Origin: Adiantum capillus-veneris
Taxonomy: Eukaryota > Streptophyta > Polypodiopsida > Polypodiales > Pteridaceae
Reading direction: 5' to 3'
DNA: 64,000 nt
NCBI GenBank assembly: GCA_014529385.2
Contig: CM043955.1
Coordinates: 138,311,108 to 138,375,107, forward strand
Shown here: positions 25,078 to 38,426 of the stretch, in pieces
Layout of the letters: each line of letters begins with the position of its first letter
How positions within the stretch are numbered: the first letter of the stretch is position 1
Made by a program: the position numbers and the translations under genes
Notes under the pieces: generated by a model
What the model saw: the letters and a program-made list of their open reading frames with translations, nothing else
The model's database searches: none
What the model was told of the DNA's origin: nothing

Positions 25078-27985
25078 ACTAAAATAGCATGCATGTTGGA
25101 TGATGACTAATATCTATGCGTACCCATAAACCATGCCAAAAATATCTTTTTCTATTTTTAAGATGCACGAGATAATTACCACATAATCACAAGTAATTAA
25201 GTATTGAATTTTTTTGAAATTAATCATTTTATTCAAAGTGGCATTATAATTTACTCTAAAAAGAACGATCTTATGAAAGGTTCACAAGTTTTTCTTTAAA
25301 GTTAAGAAATATGATTTTTCTTCTTTCAAAGAGAAAAGGAGCATGTGTGTAAGATTTGTTTAGTGATAAAAAATAAGTTAATATTAATTCTTTCAAGGAG
25401 AGTTAAGTTTTGAAGGGTAGCTCTATTTTGATCAATGGAGGATATCCGTGGAAGTGGAAATTTCCTTCCAATTATGGTTATCCCCCCTCTTATCAATTGG
25501 AAATTCCCAAAACCATAAACCTCTCCTAGAGCTTTATAATTAATCCTCTCCACAGTAGCAAAGATATGCCTAAATCCCTTCTTAAAGAAAAATTTATTCA
25601 TACACTATTACATTAGCATTTTTTACTACACTCGCATGTCCACTCTTAGAAAATTTGCAATTTATTTACCCTTACATTGCCATGCATGAAGGGTTTCACT
25701 CTTGCATAAGCACTCAAAGGAACTTTCTTGAGTATTTGTCTCAAGATTGCAAGTTGGTGCATTTTGTAGTTTTATGTTTACCACGCATATCACACCAAAG
25801 AAAAACTCATTGTATAAAGCATATGCATTATTCAATTCAAGTTTGTCTACTTTCAAGTTTGTTTTGCAAATTTGAAGGGGTGAGTAAGGGGATAGGTTCA
25901 CGGATTTCATGATCGTGTTGCTTGAACATAAAACTCTCATCACTTCCATGGAGATGCCCCACGAATGGAAAATGATGCAAAGGGACCAAAATGGAATTCA
26001 TCAAAGTCGGAGTTAAATTGAGATAAAACCTTAAACTCCCAAAAGACTCGTTATATTTCTTAAAGTTTTGTTTGATTAAAGATCAAAATGGACTAGAAAC
26101 TAAGAGATTATAACTCAAGGAACTTAATCTATTTTTAAACTAGGATCAAAACTTTACCGAGAAGATTTGACATGGATAGCCCTAGCATAACATAGAATAT
26201 TTGAGTGTGAACTTTGTCTTACATGCTTGGAAAAGAACGGTGCAGGTGTTCACTTGTGGGATGCAATGGGGAATGGTCCTTTTTGGCTAGGACTAATAAC
26301 CCATTGGTCTATGTTTTGAGCTTGGGTTCATTTATTGCCATAGAAATGGGATTGAATGGGAGTGAGTCCCGATCGGGTGATAGGGACCGGCGGATGCGTT
26401 TGGAACTTGGTATAGTTTGGGTAGGCTTGATGCCGACAAAAAAATGGAGGAAGAAAAAAATGGATCCATGAAGGGATCGGGATAAGGGAGGAGGATGTGA
26501 TTTTATTAAGGAACTCTTTTAATTGTTTGGTAAAAAGGGACCTTGGAAAGGCTAGGAACTTAAATGGGCTATTCCGCAATTGTCCTCATATGTCGGACCT
26601 TTGCTCAGCTTCTTGGATTATTGATTTAAAAAGAATCTAGAATATATTATTTTTGTAAGCCTTTTCCACACAAGATAAAGAAAAATAAGAGTTGGAAATT
26701 GTGTCAAGGCGCCACCTCCACACGTGGCGGAGGAGACATGATACCCAAGTCATGGGATGAGGATAGGGATATGCCTGGAGGAGTATATGTGATTGCTTGA
26801 AAGATAGCTTAATAATTTTACTAATACTAAAGGAAAAAGGAAGTAAAATACTCTAAAAAGGAAAAAGGTGAAAAGATATGATAAATCCATACTTACAAGG
26901 ATATGCAACAATTTGCATGTTTCTTTCAAATATTTTAAATGTATTCTTGGTTTGACATGATTGGAATATTGTTTTCTAGTATCATAGTATTACCTTGGGA
27001 AGGTGCATTTATCAACGGTTCGGTGGGTGGGTGAATTCTAGAGGGTTAATTTGTTGGCCGGAAAGTTGAACCCAATTTTATGTTGTCCATTATGTTAAGT
27101 CAAAAACAGGATAAGGAATTCCGATCTACGGAGAGGGAATCAAACTTGGGAACAAGGGCTTTTTGTAGCTACTAAATACACTCATCTTAGGGGAACTCTC
27201 TAACGGTTGTGCTTGGCCATAACCGAGGAAAAAGAGTTAGTGACCTTGAACCAAGGTTGAACTAGAGAACACCCACCAACTGACCTTGGAAGGTTGAGTT
27301 CACAACTTCAACTGGAGATTTCAAAGCAATAAAGAAATATATTTTGAGGTTAAGGGTTTCATAAGAGGAAGTTCAATGTTATCACCCCTTAGATTGCTTT
27401 GAATAGGAAGCCTCTCCAGCAAATGCCAATAAGAAAATTGCTTATACCCACATCTTGCACAACATAAATTTTTCCATGCATTCACTGTCTATGCATAATA
27501 GGGCTACATTACAAGGCATGCATAAGCACAATTTATGATTGCCCAAGCACAACACATACCCTTGGTGATACCTTGTCACCAAGGAGGACTCCAAATGGGG
27601 GGGGGGGGGGCATTCTAAATGTGGACCTAATATTATGAATATTAGAGGGAAACATTTTGTGAATTGCATTGAATTTTTGCGTTTAATTGTGATAATTTTT
27701 TGCGTTTAAAAATTCCAAAGGTAGTCTAACCCCTATCCAAAGCTGTAATTTTTTTAAAACCTGAAGCCATGATAGCCATTTACATACCATGTACATCATG
27801 TATATGAATTTTTGGAACAAATGGACAATGATAGATCATCAATGGTCATCTATCGCAATGTTGGATAAGGCCCTTTTGATGCAAGTTACTAACTTGGAGA
27901 ATTAACTGGGGTTTGTTGGGCTTTAATTAAGTCATATAACAAGTAGAAGCAGTGTAATGATTTACAAATCACACAAAAGCTAACA
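25078..27985. other. No gene seen
   Basis: AT-rich intergenic sequence. A G homopolymer run lies near 27598-27610. Small open frames are scattered and none resembles a known protein. Confidence 0.4.
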
Positions 27986-28524
27986 TTGGTAAATGCAACT
28001 TTGATCACCTTGATGCACAAACAAAGGATCCACCCACAAAGAAGATCCGACACAAATGGTAGACAAACCAACCTTCATAGGATTACATATCTTGTCCTTA
28101 ATGAGGCGAAGCAAATGTTGGACATGGGTTTTGAACCTCTAATGAAAATTCATCTCCTAGATTTGGCCTGACAGACAGACGTCGTATTGGAGTGCAATTT
28201 GGCCTAAAGAAGTTGAAAGTTTTAGCAAAACAATTTCTACAGAATCCTTACAAATTTGTCATTGGTTCTCAAGATCTAAGAGCCAATCATTCAATTTTAT
28301 AGATTGTAGAAGTCGTTTTTGAAAATGAGAAATACTCAAAATTGACAGAGTTACTGGAGCTAGTGGTGGATGGAGCTTTCTCTATCCATGATGATAAGAG
28401 TAAGCTGAATAAGATTGGGTTCTTTCTGAGTTTAGATCTGGCAATAACCCTATAATGATAGCAACAAATGTTGCAGCTTGGGCATGGATGTAAAGGACAA
28501 AAGTTCGTCATCAATTATGATTTC
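27986..28524 (+). pseudogene. Processed pseudogene of a DEAD-box RNA helicase (RH20/DBP2/p68 type)
   Basis: A decayed helicase segment without introns. Recognisable pieces in order: TNLHRITYLVLNEAKQMLDM (the DEAD box appears as NEAK), PDRQTSYWSAIWPKEVES (canonical YWSATWPKEVE), then after a -1 break AKQFLQNPYKFVIGSQDL and an in-frame TAG. Next are ENEKYSKLTELLELVVDG, a deletion of the start of the C-terminal RecA domain, DDKSK, SEFRSGNNPIMIATNVAA, and after further shifts KFVINYDF. Lack of introns, loss of the Asp residues of the DEAD motif and several frameshifts make it a dead retrocopy or fragment. Confidence 0.8.
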
Positions 28525-28645
28525 ATGGATCATAGTTCTTGTGTGGTTTGACAAAAGTACAAGCAATGGAGCACAAGAAAGCAAAATGACAACAAAGACC
28601 GCACCAACATTGACAACCACGTCATGTAAGGGATGACATGAATTC

Positions 28646-29060
28646 AGAGGGGGAGAGTGTGGACCCGTGGGTCAACAGCACGACATAACTCAACAAAGCC
28701 TTATTTTTTTGAGAGTTATGAAATGATGCAGATTATGGTTATAAACATCACTTGTAATGAGTAGCTATTCTAGTTGCAGAAGCTGGGATGCAATGGCACT
28801 TCCAGATTGTAAATACAAAACCATTTTATTCCTTGAACTTTGTTTTAGGTATAACCTATGGTAGTCTTAGTATATAAGGTACCTATGTAATTTTGCAAAG
28901 AGAATTTTTATCATAATCAAGTTTAATTTGCCGTCCATTGTGTGTGAGAGAGAAGGAGAGAGATCACGAGCTTCTTCTTGAGGCAACTCTCCACTTGTTC
29001 ATCACATTGGAGATCCGATAACACCATCGTGATAGGCTCGGCAAGAGCTACACGACAATG
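28646..29060 (+). repeat. Probable LTR with preceding polypurine tract
   Basis: AGAGGGGGAGAG (28646-28657) followed at once by TGTGGACCC is typical of a polypurine tract joined to a 3' LTR, in the style of copia elements. A TATATAAG-like box lies near 28870. The right border is not defined; the end given is approximate. No pol gene precedes it, only the helicase pseudogene, so most of the element is gone or this is recombined. Confidence 0.5.
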
Positions 29061-29559
29061 CCAAGCATTCCTTGCAAAAAAGAGCACGCACACTGACGCA
29101 TCTACGAGATATCTGTGGTCATTAAATGTATCAAACAGTGTTTGTTTTCTATCTGCAAGTAGTCGTTAGAATTGTGGAAACATAAGCTACACATAGGTAC
29201 TCATAAACTTTAGTTTCGGGCACTTCAAAAATTTGGCTCTGTCTTCATATGCATTTTTTTGCAGATGGGTCTAGAGTAAGGGTTTTGAGTGTAGAGGCTT
29301 TGGAACAGGTGTATCCTAGTGAGGGGATGGTATTCCTTAAGTTCAAATGATTTTGGCAGGATTTAGTGAGTTTCCTTCCGTTTGTGTGTATGTGGGCTGA
29401 GTGGTGTAGTTAAAAGCAGTGAGATTCTAGATTGTGGTTTAGTTAGCCTTCCAGAGTGTTGTATGTGTGGGATGGTCTCAGCCTGTGACAAGCTAAAGAG
29501 ATTGCCTCCGTGCACCTATTGTGTCATATGTGTCCTTGATTGACATTATGTTGATCTAG
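29061..29559. other. No gene seen
   Basis: Non-coding between the LTR-like segment and a family-X fragment. Confidence 0.3.
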
Positions 29560-30230
29560 GTTGTGTTGCATGCACTTTATAGGTGTTGTGATTTGCTCCC
29601 ACAACACACAAGTGAAGACCATCCAATTTTTATGTCATTTTAGGAGGACTATTTATGAGGCAATTGCAAATGATCCAAGATTGGGGATAGAACTATATAT
29701 ATGTTTCAGAAAAGTTGGCACTATCACACAAATCAATTTGAAGACTCCCTCATATAGGGATATATCAAAAACTACTAGTGAAGAGTTTTATTCAGCCACC
29801 ACAACACATACCAAGGTACCTTCTGAGTACCATCTTCGCTAAAGCCAAGACCACAACTTTGAAGGTGGAGTGCTTCATACCATAGTAGTTTGATGAGGGA
29901 AAACTGAATTCTAGAGAGGGTAGTTGAAGATGAATATCTCATCACTAAGCCATTTCTTGAACACTTACTTAAATCCTTCAAATGGATACAAATTTTGGCA
30001 AATCTAGACAGACATGTGAATGAAACCATTCCAAAAAGAAAAATGCAATGAGAAATGGTTTGATACAATCCCAATTCAAAAGGTTTTAATAACATTTGGA
30101 GACAAAGAGGGCTCAAATAAAGAACCCCAAAAACTCAAAGGAGAACTAGAAAAGGAGATACAAGCATACAAGATACAAGAACAAATCTCCATCCCTGAGC
30201 AAGGACCAAAAGATGACGTGAGATAGAAGA
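29560..30230 (+). pseudogene. Family-X Ty3 fragment, region after protease
   Basis: One frame (29640-29842) contains VGTITQINLKTPSYRD, matching VGSITRVNLKDHTYRD at about 41650-41700 in the minus-strand copy. It corresponds to the segment between protease and RT. A Lys/Glu-rich stretch follows (30020-30226). It lies upstream of a gag in the same orientation, so it is a separate broken copy or a rearrangement. Confidence 0.5.
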
Positions 30231-30899
30231 ATACCAAGTCACTTCGAGTGGCTTGGATTCCAAAAAGGATTAAACTAGAGCGTGATTACTGGTTGAATGG
30301 GCAAGAGAAGTTTTTTAACTTTCCAAACCAATGACAAAGTTGACAGAAATATTAGGAGATTTCTAATGTAAACTTGGACAAGTAAAAGTGTGTGATCCAC
30401 TTTGGAATCAGACAACCTCATATAGAATAGTGACATTTTGGCCAAGCAAAAAACATTCAAATTGAACACAAACTTATCAAGGGGATACAACTCATCATGA
30501 CCAATTCCAAACTTCTTAGGGAGTCAAAATAGGTGTCCTAAGACCTAAGGGGCACCATGAACTGACTTCCTAGGGACTTGACAAGGGGCAAAAAATGGAT
30601 CCTTTGATATGCTTAGCAAGTGCCTCCACAAATTGACAAAGGTGGCATTTGCTATTGTCGTTATTTCCATTTCCACCAGCTGGCGATCTACTCGGTGACT
30701 CAAGGATATATAGATATACACTAAGCTAAAGTGATCTAGTCAAGGACTACCTTGATAATATTTGAGTGAACCTCAACCATGTCAAATCATCCATCAAAGA
30801 TATGCAACATATACAAACATATTTCCAACTCTGCTCAAAGATATGCAACATATGCAAACAGCAAGAAATCTTGCAAAACCTTCAACAATGGGTTCGTTG
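30231..30899. other. No gene seen; probable leader of the following gag
   Basis: AT-rich, with the short duplicate AAAGATATGCAACATATGCAAAC near 30795-30860. No LTR border was recognised. Confidence 0.3.
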
Positions 30900-33179
30900 A
30901 GAGAGAAAAAATAGATGTATCAATCATACCATGCCACACCTGAAGGTTTGGATTATGGATCTTTGATGAGTGGTTATTTCGATCATTACGAGCCATACCA
31001 ACGACTACATCCATCAACTCAAATGCTTGGTTCTAGTAGAAACAAGGTAGAAATTGATGAGAAACTAGAGGATGAACGTCCTCTGCTCAATAACCCAACA
31101 TGAAATTCATCAAAACCAATGAGTCTATGAGAGTTTTGATGGATTACACTTATATGGGCATGTATAGGTCTATAAATAGGGATCAACATAAGTTCTATAA
31201 GTGTGGGGAACCCAATGCTAAAAAGTTGACATATAAAAAAAACCTTTATTTGTTCGCATATAAGGATTCTCAAGGAGTGCAAGCCTTGACAATTAGATAC
31301 GTATAGACAAGAGTACAGACCTATTGATCCAGTTGAGTTGGAAAAATAAACCTATATGAGTACTTTGATCTCTACCTATTATGAACAACTGAGTGTGAGC
31401 ACGCCAAGGATATTTGAACTTAATGCACAAGGATTTGAGACACAACAAGCCTTGCAAACATACACATGTTTCGGAGACTGGATCCATGGGATCCATGGGA
31501 TCTCAAACATCAAGAACTGTTGTTAAAGGGAGTATAATTCCTCATCCATTAAGACAAATAGGTGGCTACACTGCCATAAATGAGATTAAGAGGATCATAA
31601 TCCACAAATAGAGTTCTTGAAACAATGCTAAAGTGTACATCAGAGAGGATTCCACCAAGATTTCCTCCTAGAAGACAATAAATAGGGAGAAATGTCTTTG
31701 CGAGAGACCTAGAAATGATAAAGTATTTGGTTGAACCATAAAAAATAAATGTGAAAGTAAGAGTCATGATTGATCAAGGTATCCTCATGCACATGTATCT
31801 CTTTTGAAGCAAATTTTGAGAGCATAGCAAGTGTATGATTTTCATAATGAATAGAAAGGATTTGGCTTAACCTTGGAAGGGATAGCTTTAACTTTATTCC
31901 AATCATTTAATTGATAAGTTTTTTCCACAATAGAGAATCTCTTAATGGAGTTCACACAAGAATTTTTCAAACGAGCAATAAATCATAACACCATTTCACT
32001 GATTTATGCTTTCAAACAAAAGGACAATGATAAGGTGAAGGAAGCCTCACTAAGTTTCAAATAATACCTGGAGGCATTCCCACCATGAGTGGTACCACAA
32101 CAAGACACATTAGTAGTACTATTCATGGAAGGTGTGGAAAACAAAACACTTAAAAAGGATCTATACTTAAAGGGGTTTTCATTACTAGAAGGAATGAAAA
32201 ACAAAGCCTTGTATCTTGTGGAAAACTGCAAAGCTAATGACAAGATATCAAATACATTGGTGTGTCAATTATTGAAACAAGTTAAAGTGCAACCAAGAAA
32301 ACAAACAATGTACAACAAGTAGCAAATGTAGAGCAAATCAGTGATGAGGTAGCCAAAAGGCTAAATCAAGTTTCCAAACAAGCACAAAATGTTAGACGGT
32401 CTTAAATGAGGAAGTGTGACATCTGCATAGAGGCAATCATGGTACCACTCAATGCTACACAACAACTAAGGCCCAAAATGCCAGATGTACCTCAACAATC
32501 AAAATGCCATGTGCCATTGAACAAAAAGGACCAATCAATGAACCAAAGAGTGTCATTATAATCCCAATTTGGTAAGTCATTAAATAAAATTGGACCAATC
32601 ATTAAACCAATGAGTGCTATTATAATCCCAATTTGGTAAGAGAGAAACCATGCAATCCTCCATCTATGGAACAACCACCATCACCAAGATATCAGGTGGA
32701 GAAAAACAATGTTGTGTTGGGGGCAGAGAGACTGCAACCTGTGCTATTGAACAAAAGTGGAACAATCATTAAACTAGTAAGTGCTATTATAATCCCAATT
32801 TGGTGAGAGAAAAGCCATGCAAATCTCCATCTATGAACCAACCACCATCACCAAGATATCAAGTGGAAAAAAACAATGTTGTGTGGAGGGCAAAGAGACT
32901 ACAAACTGTGCTAGGGCAACAACCACCACTTCTTGATGACAAGAGAGTTTCTATTAGATACACTCAACCACATCCATTAGATGCAAATTTTCCACAATAA
33001 AAAAATGGTATGAATAGACAAACCACGACACAAATGTGTGTTAAAGCAATTGTAACCTGAGAGAGTAGTCATATAATCCACCTCCCATGTATCAACCACT
33101 ACCACAACCTTACCAAAAAGGACCATGCTATGAGTGTGGAGGTAACCATTGGCCTCGAAATTGTCCATACAAAGGGGAA
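30900..33179 (+). pseudogene. Family-X Ty3 gag (outer element, 5' half)
   Basis: Plus-strand gag of the element later split by the insertion at 33180. N-terminal piece 30915-31103 (..LEDERPLLNNP), then KFIKTNESMRVLMDYTY (31100 on), closely matching the copy at 20514-20882. A core piece at 32089-32322 has LVVLFMEGVENKTLKKDLYL. A zinc knuckle CYECGGNHWPRNCP lies at about 33128-33170, right at the break. Stops and shifts are frequent. Repeats of 60 and 160 bases occur at 32510-32920. The element resumes at 56438. Confidence 0.75.
32510..32920 (+). repeat. Internal tandem repeats within gag
   Basis: A block ending TATAATCCCAATTTGGT(A/G)AG recurs near 32556, 32620 and 32785. A longer unit of about 165 bases (..CACCATCACCAAGATATCA..AACAATGTTGTGT..) is present twice. 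Confidence 0.8.
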
Positions 33180-34097
33180 TGTGGGACGGGTGTCTAACCT
33201 CACTCCTATCTTATTGTAGATTTAGCGAGAACCACGATTAAATTGTCAATCCATGAGACGAAGCTGACTTGACTAATACATAGAGGCTACAAGAGGTTGT
33301 CAATATCTCGGAAAACAAGAAACAACTCGCATATAACTCAAGCTACACTCAAATGACTGAAATCACCAAAAGTCAATCGCTCATCGGCAAACAAATCACA
33401 TCGGTTACAGCATCAAATGACATCCAAACGTAATGAAACTTCTAGGAAAAGTTTATAAGACCTAAGCACACCTGCTTATGGTCTCAAATCCCACTTTAGG
33501 TCAAGTGCAAAAATCACGATTATTAACAGCAGTGGATTTTTGACCTAGTCATTTTCAATCCAGAATGCACCTAAATGCTTAGCAATGATGCCCCAATACC
33601 CCGCCTATGCTTAGTTTGATTTTGAAGTGTAAATATCTACTTATGATGAAATTAGGCCGCTGGTCGACGATGCCAAAAGCTACAAAATATCGTGAAGTGT
33701 TTATGTCAATGCGTAGAGCTCTTACCTGCGGTTGCAATGCAACAAACATGACTGCAATGTGACAACCAGGGAGGGAGTAAGAAGCGCAAGAAGGAGAGAA
33801 GTGACTGTCGTTAGCTCATGCTATGTATTTAATTATCCAAAACTTGATATTAACTTACAAAAATTGGCTTTTATACCTTAGCCAAGGTTTTTGGTGGTCA
33901 AAACTAATAATCTGGGAGCTCTAGCTAAAGATGGGTAATGACAGGTTGATACAATCTGGAAGCTTGTAGCCCCAAGTCATCAATTACAAGGTTTATCCAA
34001 AAAATAAGAGTTACAATTTTCTTGATTTATCAAAATAATAAGTGTTTTTACAATGAGAGCTCCGACAAATGGTATCCGAGTTAGCTTGCTGCTAACA
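33180..34097 (-). repeat. 3' LTR of the inner minus-strand Ty3 element
   Basis: In plus orientation it begins TGTGGGACGGGTGTC and ends GCTGCTAACA (918 bp). The same sequence, same orientation, is found from 55544. The minus-strand polypurine tract (34098-34113) directly abuts its start. The two LTRs differ at roughly one base in nine over the first 125 bases by eye, so the insertion is old. It contains AATCACGATTATTAAC (about 33512-33527), half of the palindrome that recurs in the element's interior. Confidence 0.85.
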
Positions 34098-34113
34098 TCC
34101 CCCCCCCTCCTCA
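34098..34113 (-). other. Polypurine tract
   Basis: On the minus strand GAGGAGGGGGGGGGA immediately precedes the LTR start TGTTAGCAGC. This is the plus-strand primer site of the retroelement. Confidence 0.85.
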
Positions 34114-37100
34114 CCAGTGTCGTCCCTTGACACAGATTTATGGGCTGAAATAGTTTTTGGGTTGACAATTGGCGAGGTGCTATTTAAATGCATTTCGAGC
34201 CTTTTCGTATCTGATTTTTCTCTCTTTATCTGGCACCTGCAAAAACTGCATAGTGACTCTGTTTTTAAGCTCAACAACAAAGTAGCCACAAATCTCGAAG
34301 TCAGGTTGCTGATCACTGGCCCAAAAATCTTCGTTCGCCAAGTGAAGAACCCTGTGTAGATTGCTTCCTCAAATACCAACATATTGTGAGAAGGTAAGAA
34401 CATACATCGCGTGTAGAATCCATAGAGGACTTCTTCGGAAGGTTGATCACTGAGATTGTAGCATAAATCTTTATTGCCCTCAAGGAATGACATCCACGGG
34501 GCTCCTGCTTGCTTTGGCTCATGAAATAGTTCGAGGAAGGTGAGCAGCATTCGGAAAATTTTATATAGCATTGCACATGATAGATCAAGTAGACTTTTGA
34601 AGAATACAATGGAGCCCGTTAGGGTTTTCACCATGTATTCTTCTATAGGAGGTCCCTGTTCTGGAGTTGGCAATCTTGGGTAGTTATTCCAGGTTGGTCA
34701 CTTCTTTGTTATTGCCTCATGTGCTTGCCAAGCCCTTACTCCTGGTACATGACAAAAAGTGGGATCCTTTTGAAGTGCTGCAGGTGCTCTTGTGAACAGA
34801 ATCAGATACCTTGGATTCTTGTTCAACCAACTCAACCTCCACTTTGGGTGGTCTTCATCTGCGCCTTCTAATTGCATGTCTTTGTAAAGCCTCTCTTTGA
34901 CTTGGAGCAACTCCACCTTTATCAAAGGATATGGCAGGGATTGCTGATGCCATTGTGCATTGATTTGATTGGGAGTGAGTTGAGTAACATTGACAGAGTG
35001 AAGAACTCTCAACTCCCAATCCATCTTTGCTTTCCACTGCTCATCCACCTCCTGGGTAATCTTCTTTTTGAGTGCATCTTCCTCAACTTTTGACATCTGG
35101 ACCATTGGCACTCCATATGCTTCGGTTAATGGTACTCTAAAATCCTCTTCACCACCTAGCCCTTCTGCTGCCCGTGTCTCCATCTCAGTGAAAGAAACTG
35201 AGGGAATATCTATCTGTGGCTGTTCTGAAGTTCCTGCTTCTTTTTGCGTTTTTGGCCATCCATGTCTCAGAAGCTGGTTGATTCTTTTAAGCTCGGCTAT
35301 TTATTTTAGAAGCTCTTCTTCTCGTTGCACCCACAGTAATGCCAGGTATTTGCGTTGAGATTGCTCGAGTTTTAGCTCCAGCTCGAGGTCTTTGTTCTTT
35401 TTCTCTAATGCTTTGTAGACTTCGTCTGTTCCTTTGATGGAGGCTACTACGGGATTTTCTCGTATTTGCCACAAAAAAGTTACCTGATCATTTATTTATG
35501 GAGTCTGCTCTAAATATTGCAGGGAGGCATTCACTACATCTAACTGCACTTGAATCTTCTGAACTAATAGGGTTGTAGTTAGAAGTTTGTTGGTAACTTC
35601 TGTCAGCTGTTCATCTTTGGCTTTGCAATCATATGTGAGCTTCATAAAAAGTTCACCTAACTCCTCCATCTCCTTTTGCTGTTTATCTCTTGCTAGCTGA
35701 TGTTGCAATTCCTACACTTGTTTTTGTAGATCGGTGATGACATTTAACCTATCTTCTAACTCTCCTTGGAGAGCGTCAATCACTTTCTCTAGTTCTTTAA
35801 CCTTTGTGCTGTGGCTAAGTGCTGCGGATAGGAGTCTTTCTGTCATATCCTCCATGTGCCTTGCATATTCATTGACTTGCAGGATTACCTCATCATTAGA
35901 TTGCCAATCTTCATTTCTTGCGAGCTGCCTAGATGTCTCGGAAGTCTCTTGTGTCTCTCTTGACGGCGTTGTGACAACTGGTTGTTCTTGCCCTTGAGGT
36001 TGGGGTTGGCCTTCTTCTACTCTGTCATCTTGAGGCTTCATGGATGCCTCGGCCGTTTCGTGCTGTGTGGAGGTAGAAGGTGTTTCCTCTGTTTGTTGTT
36101 CCTGTGTTTGCTCAAATCTTGTGGTCTCGTCTAGTGCAGGACTTCCTGCCCTTTTCGGCTTTGGTTCTTGTGCTTTGGTCTGCTCCTACGTAGTGCCTTA
36201 TTTTTGTTCAATCTTTATTTCTTTTGTGGGCTCAGTTCCTGTGGCTTTATCTGCTGGTGATGGTGGTAGGCTTGGCATGGGGTGATCATGCTGTTTTGTA
36301 GTAGGTGAAGAAGGTCGGGGGAGACATGTCACCTTGTTCATGCTGGGCTTCTCCTTGTGTGGTTGCTTCTTCTGCTTGTTTTTGCTGCTCCGCCACCTCT
36401 TTAGCTTTTCGTTGTGCTTCTTGTGCTTTTTTCAGCTTCAATGCTTCAGCCTCTTGATACATTCTTTCCAATAACTCTGTGGGCTCTTCAACCTGTTTCC
36501 TAGCATGGTGCTTTGTTTTTGGTCCTTTCAGTTCAATGGGTACCCACTTTGCAGGGTCCTTGCCTTGAGCTTGGTGGTTGCGTTGATAGGAGTGCTTTTC
36601 TCTTTCAAACCTGGCATGCTTCCATTGAGTTCCTCCTGATGTGCTACCCCGACTTTTCTTTTTATTTCCTCGATATGTGCTCTTCTTTCCTCATTATCGG
36701 AGCTTTCACTACTACGCCATTCTGGCAATCTCTTAGCAGATTCTTCATTAGACTTGTATGTTCTCTTGGTAGATCTTGTGGCTCGAGGGAAAGTTTGTGC
36801 AGACATGATCCAAGTGTCATGATCTGGGTAGGTGACAAGTTGTCTACCATGACGATAGCATGGTAGGCCATTCTTGTGAGAACTTGTGGTGCTCCTAGAT
36901 ATGTTATTTTACCCTTTTTCTTTATCCCTTGCAGTGTGGGCAACACATACCGCATGTGGTCTATAGGTTGCCTGGTTGTTGACTTGAGAACTTGTGTAAA
37001 AGTAGTCGCAACCGCATGATTGGGTGTTGTGTACCTTGGCGGTCTCTTGGTGAGGAAGTGGAAGTGTTGGTGGTATAATCTTGCAGGTTCTTCCACCTGT

Positions 37101-37742
37101 TTCTGGATGAGATCAAAAAATGTTGCAGCAGTGGTTTCCTTGGTAAAGGTTCCTTCCATCTTTCTATCTCTTGCCTTCATGGTCATTCTTCTGTTGACAA
37201 TTTGAGAGCTTCTGCCACTATCTCTTTTGTAATCACCACTTTGACTTTGTTTCCTTGTTGGTCGGGCGGTTCCATCTTCCTTGATTGTGGACAAGAGATC
37301 ATAAGCTTTTTGGAAATCCACTCCACATGGATCTTGTTCGTAAAACTCTTTGAGGCCAAGCCTTCTGTTGGCTTCTTTTGTCTCAAGATTTGTGGCGACA
37401 TCATAGACTTATTTTGGTAGAAGTTGCAGTTCTACCCGATGTCCTTCTTCGCTCTTGAATCTACCTGTGATCACTATTGTGTTCACACTATTGTGTTATG
37501 CTCTTCAAGCTGTTCTTTTGACAGGTAGGTTGCTTTGGCAGTTTTGACTGAACTGGGGTCCAGTTGGTATGGTAGTAGCTCTTGCAGCTTCTTCTTTTGC
37601 AAGAGCTTCTTCTTGGCCTTCTTTGCAGCTTGCATGGCTCCTGTCGAGTGAATAGAGTGTCAAAGTTAACAAATTTGGCAGATTCTTCTCTGAAATGTCC
37701 TTCAGTCTGAAACACTGATAAATTGGGTCCAATTTGCTTCAA
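34114..37742 (-). pseudogene. Unidentified coiled-coil reading region in the retroelement, sense strand
   Basis: A long, nearly continuous minus-strand coding region broken by stops near 34690, 35280, 35500, 35710, 36180-36290, 36500 and 37410. I do not recognise it. The 5' part (36662-37404) has a globular look, with HFLTKRPPRYTTPNHAVA and LPTLQGIKKKGKITYLGAPQ; this recalls gag-like N-terminal domains of plant Ty3 elements, weakly. The middle (35496-36471) is strongly Gln/Glu/Lys-rich coiled coil, and the 3' part (34114-35183) is mixed. It lies between a palindromic-repeat leader (37824-38426) and the polypurine tract, so it occupies a whole internal coding region. No RT, protease or integrase motif is present. 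It may be the ORF of a non-autonomous partner element. Confidence 0.5.
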
Positions 37743-37823
37743 ATCAATTCTTGAACATGCCTAGATCCATACAAACATATTAAGATCAAAATTATGAAGT
37801 CAAAACAAAAAATTACAACAAAA

Positions 37824-38426
37824 GTAAATAATTGTGATTATTTACAATTGAGTAATTTTTTTAACTTCTTGCAAATTTGACATTATAGGTTTGAAGTATA
37901 TACCAATTACATACCCTAAGTGAATTATGGGCTCATTTGGGTGCACAAGATGAACATGGTGCCAAATTTAGGCTTTAAGTCTCTGAAACAGTAGATGTAA
38001 AGAAATTTTGAGATTTTGAGCTCCAAATTTGTTCAAACTTGGCTAGTGGGCTTAGGACATCATGTACTTTGGATTTATGATGGCAAAGTTGTAAATTTCT
38101 CCCATCTTGGCAAAAAAGTAAATAATCGTGATTATTAACCTTTTCATCCAAATGAACAATTTCTGGTGCAACTTGGTTCTAGGCATGGTATAGACCCTAT
38201 GTATGTGATATGAGGTGATTTGGATAGAAAATGTGGCTCATAACTCAGAATTTGGCTTGCAAGGACTTCCTTGCGTTTTCTGGCAATTTTCCAAGTTATA
38301 ATAATTGATCATTTTGGCTCATACTTGAAATTTGGCATCTAATATGTGTGTACAAGTGATAGATGAGGTGATGATACATTTTTTCAGTCCAAAATATTGC
38401 AAAAGTAAATAATCACGATTATTCAC
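37824..38426. repeat. Three palindromes at about 290-bp spacing
   Basis: GTAAATAATTGTGATTATTTAC-type 22-bp near-palindromes lie at 37824-37845, 38118-38139 and 38405-38426, with related sequence between them. The same unit occurs four times at 53976-54848. Confidence 0.85.
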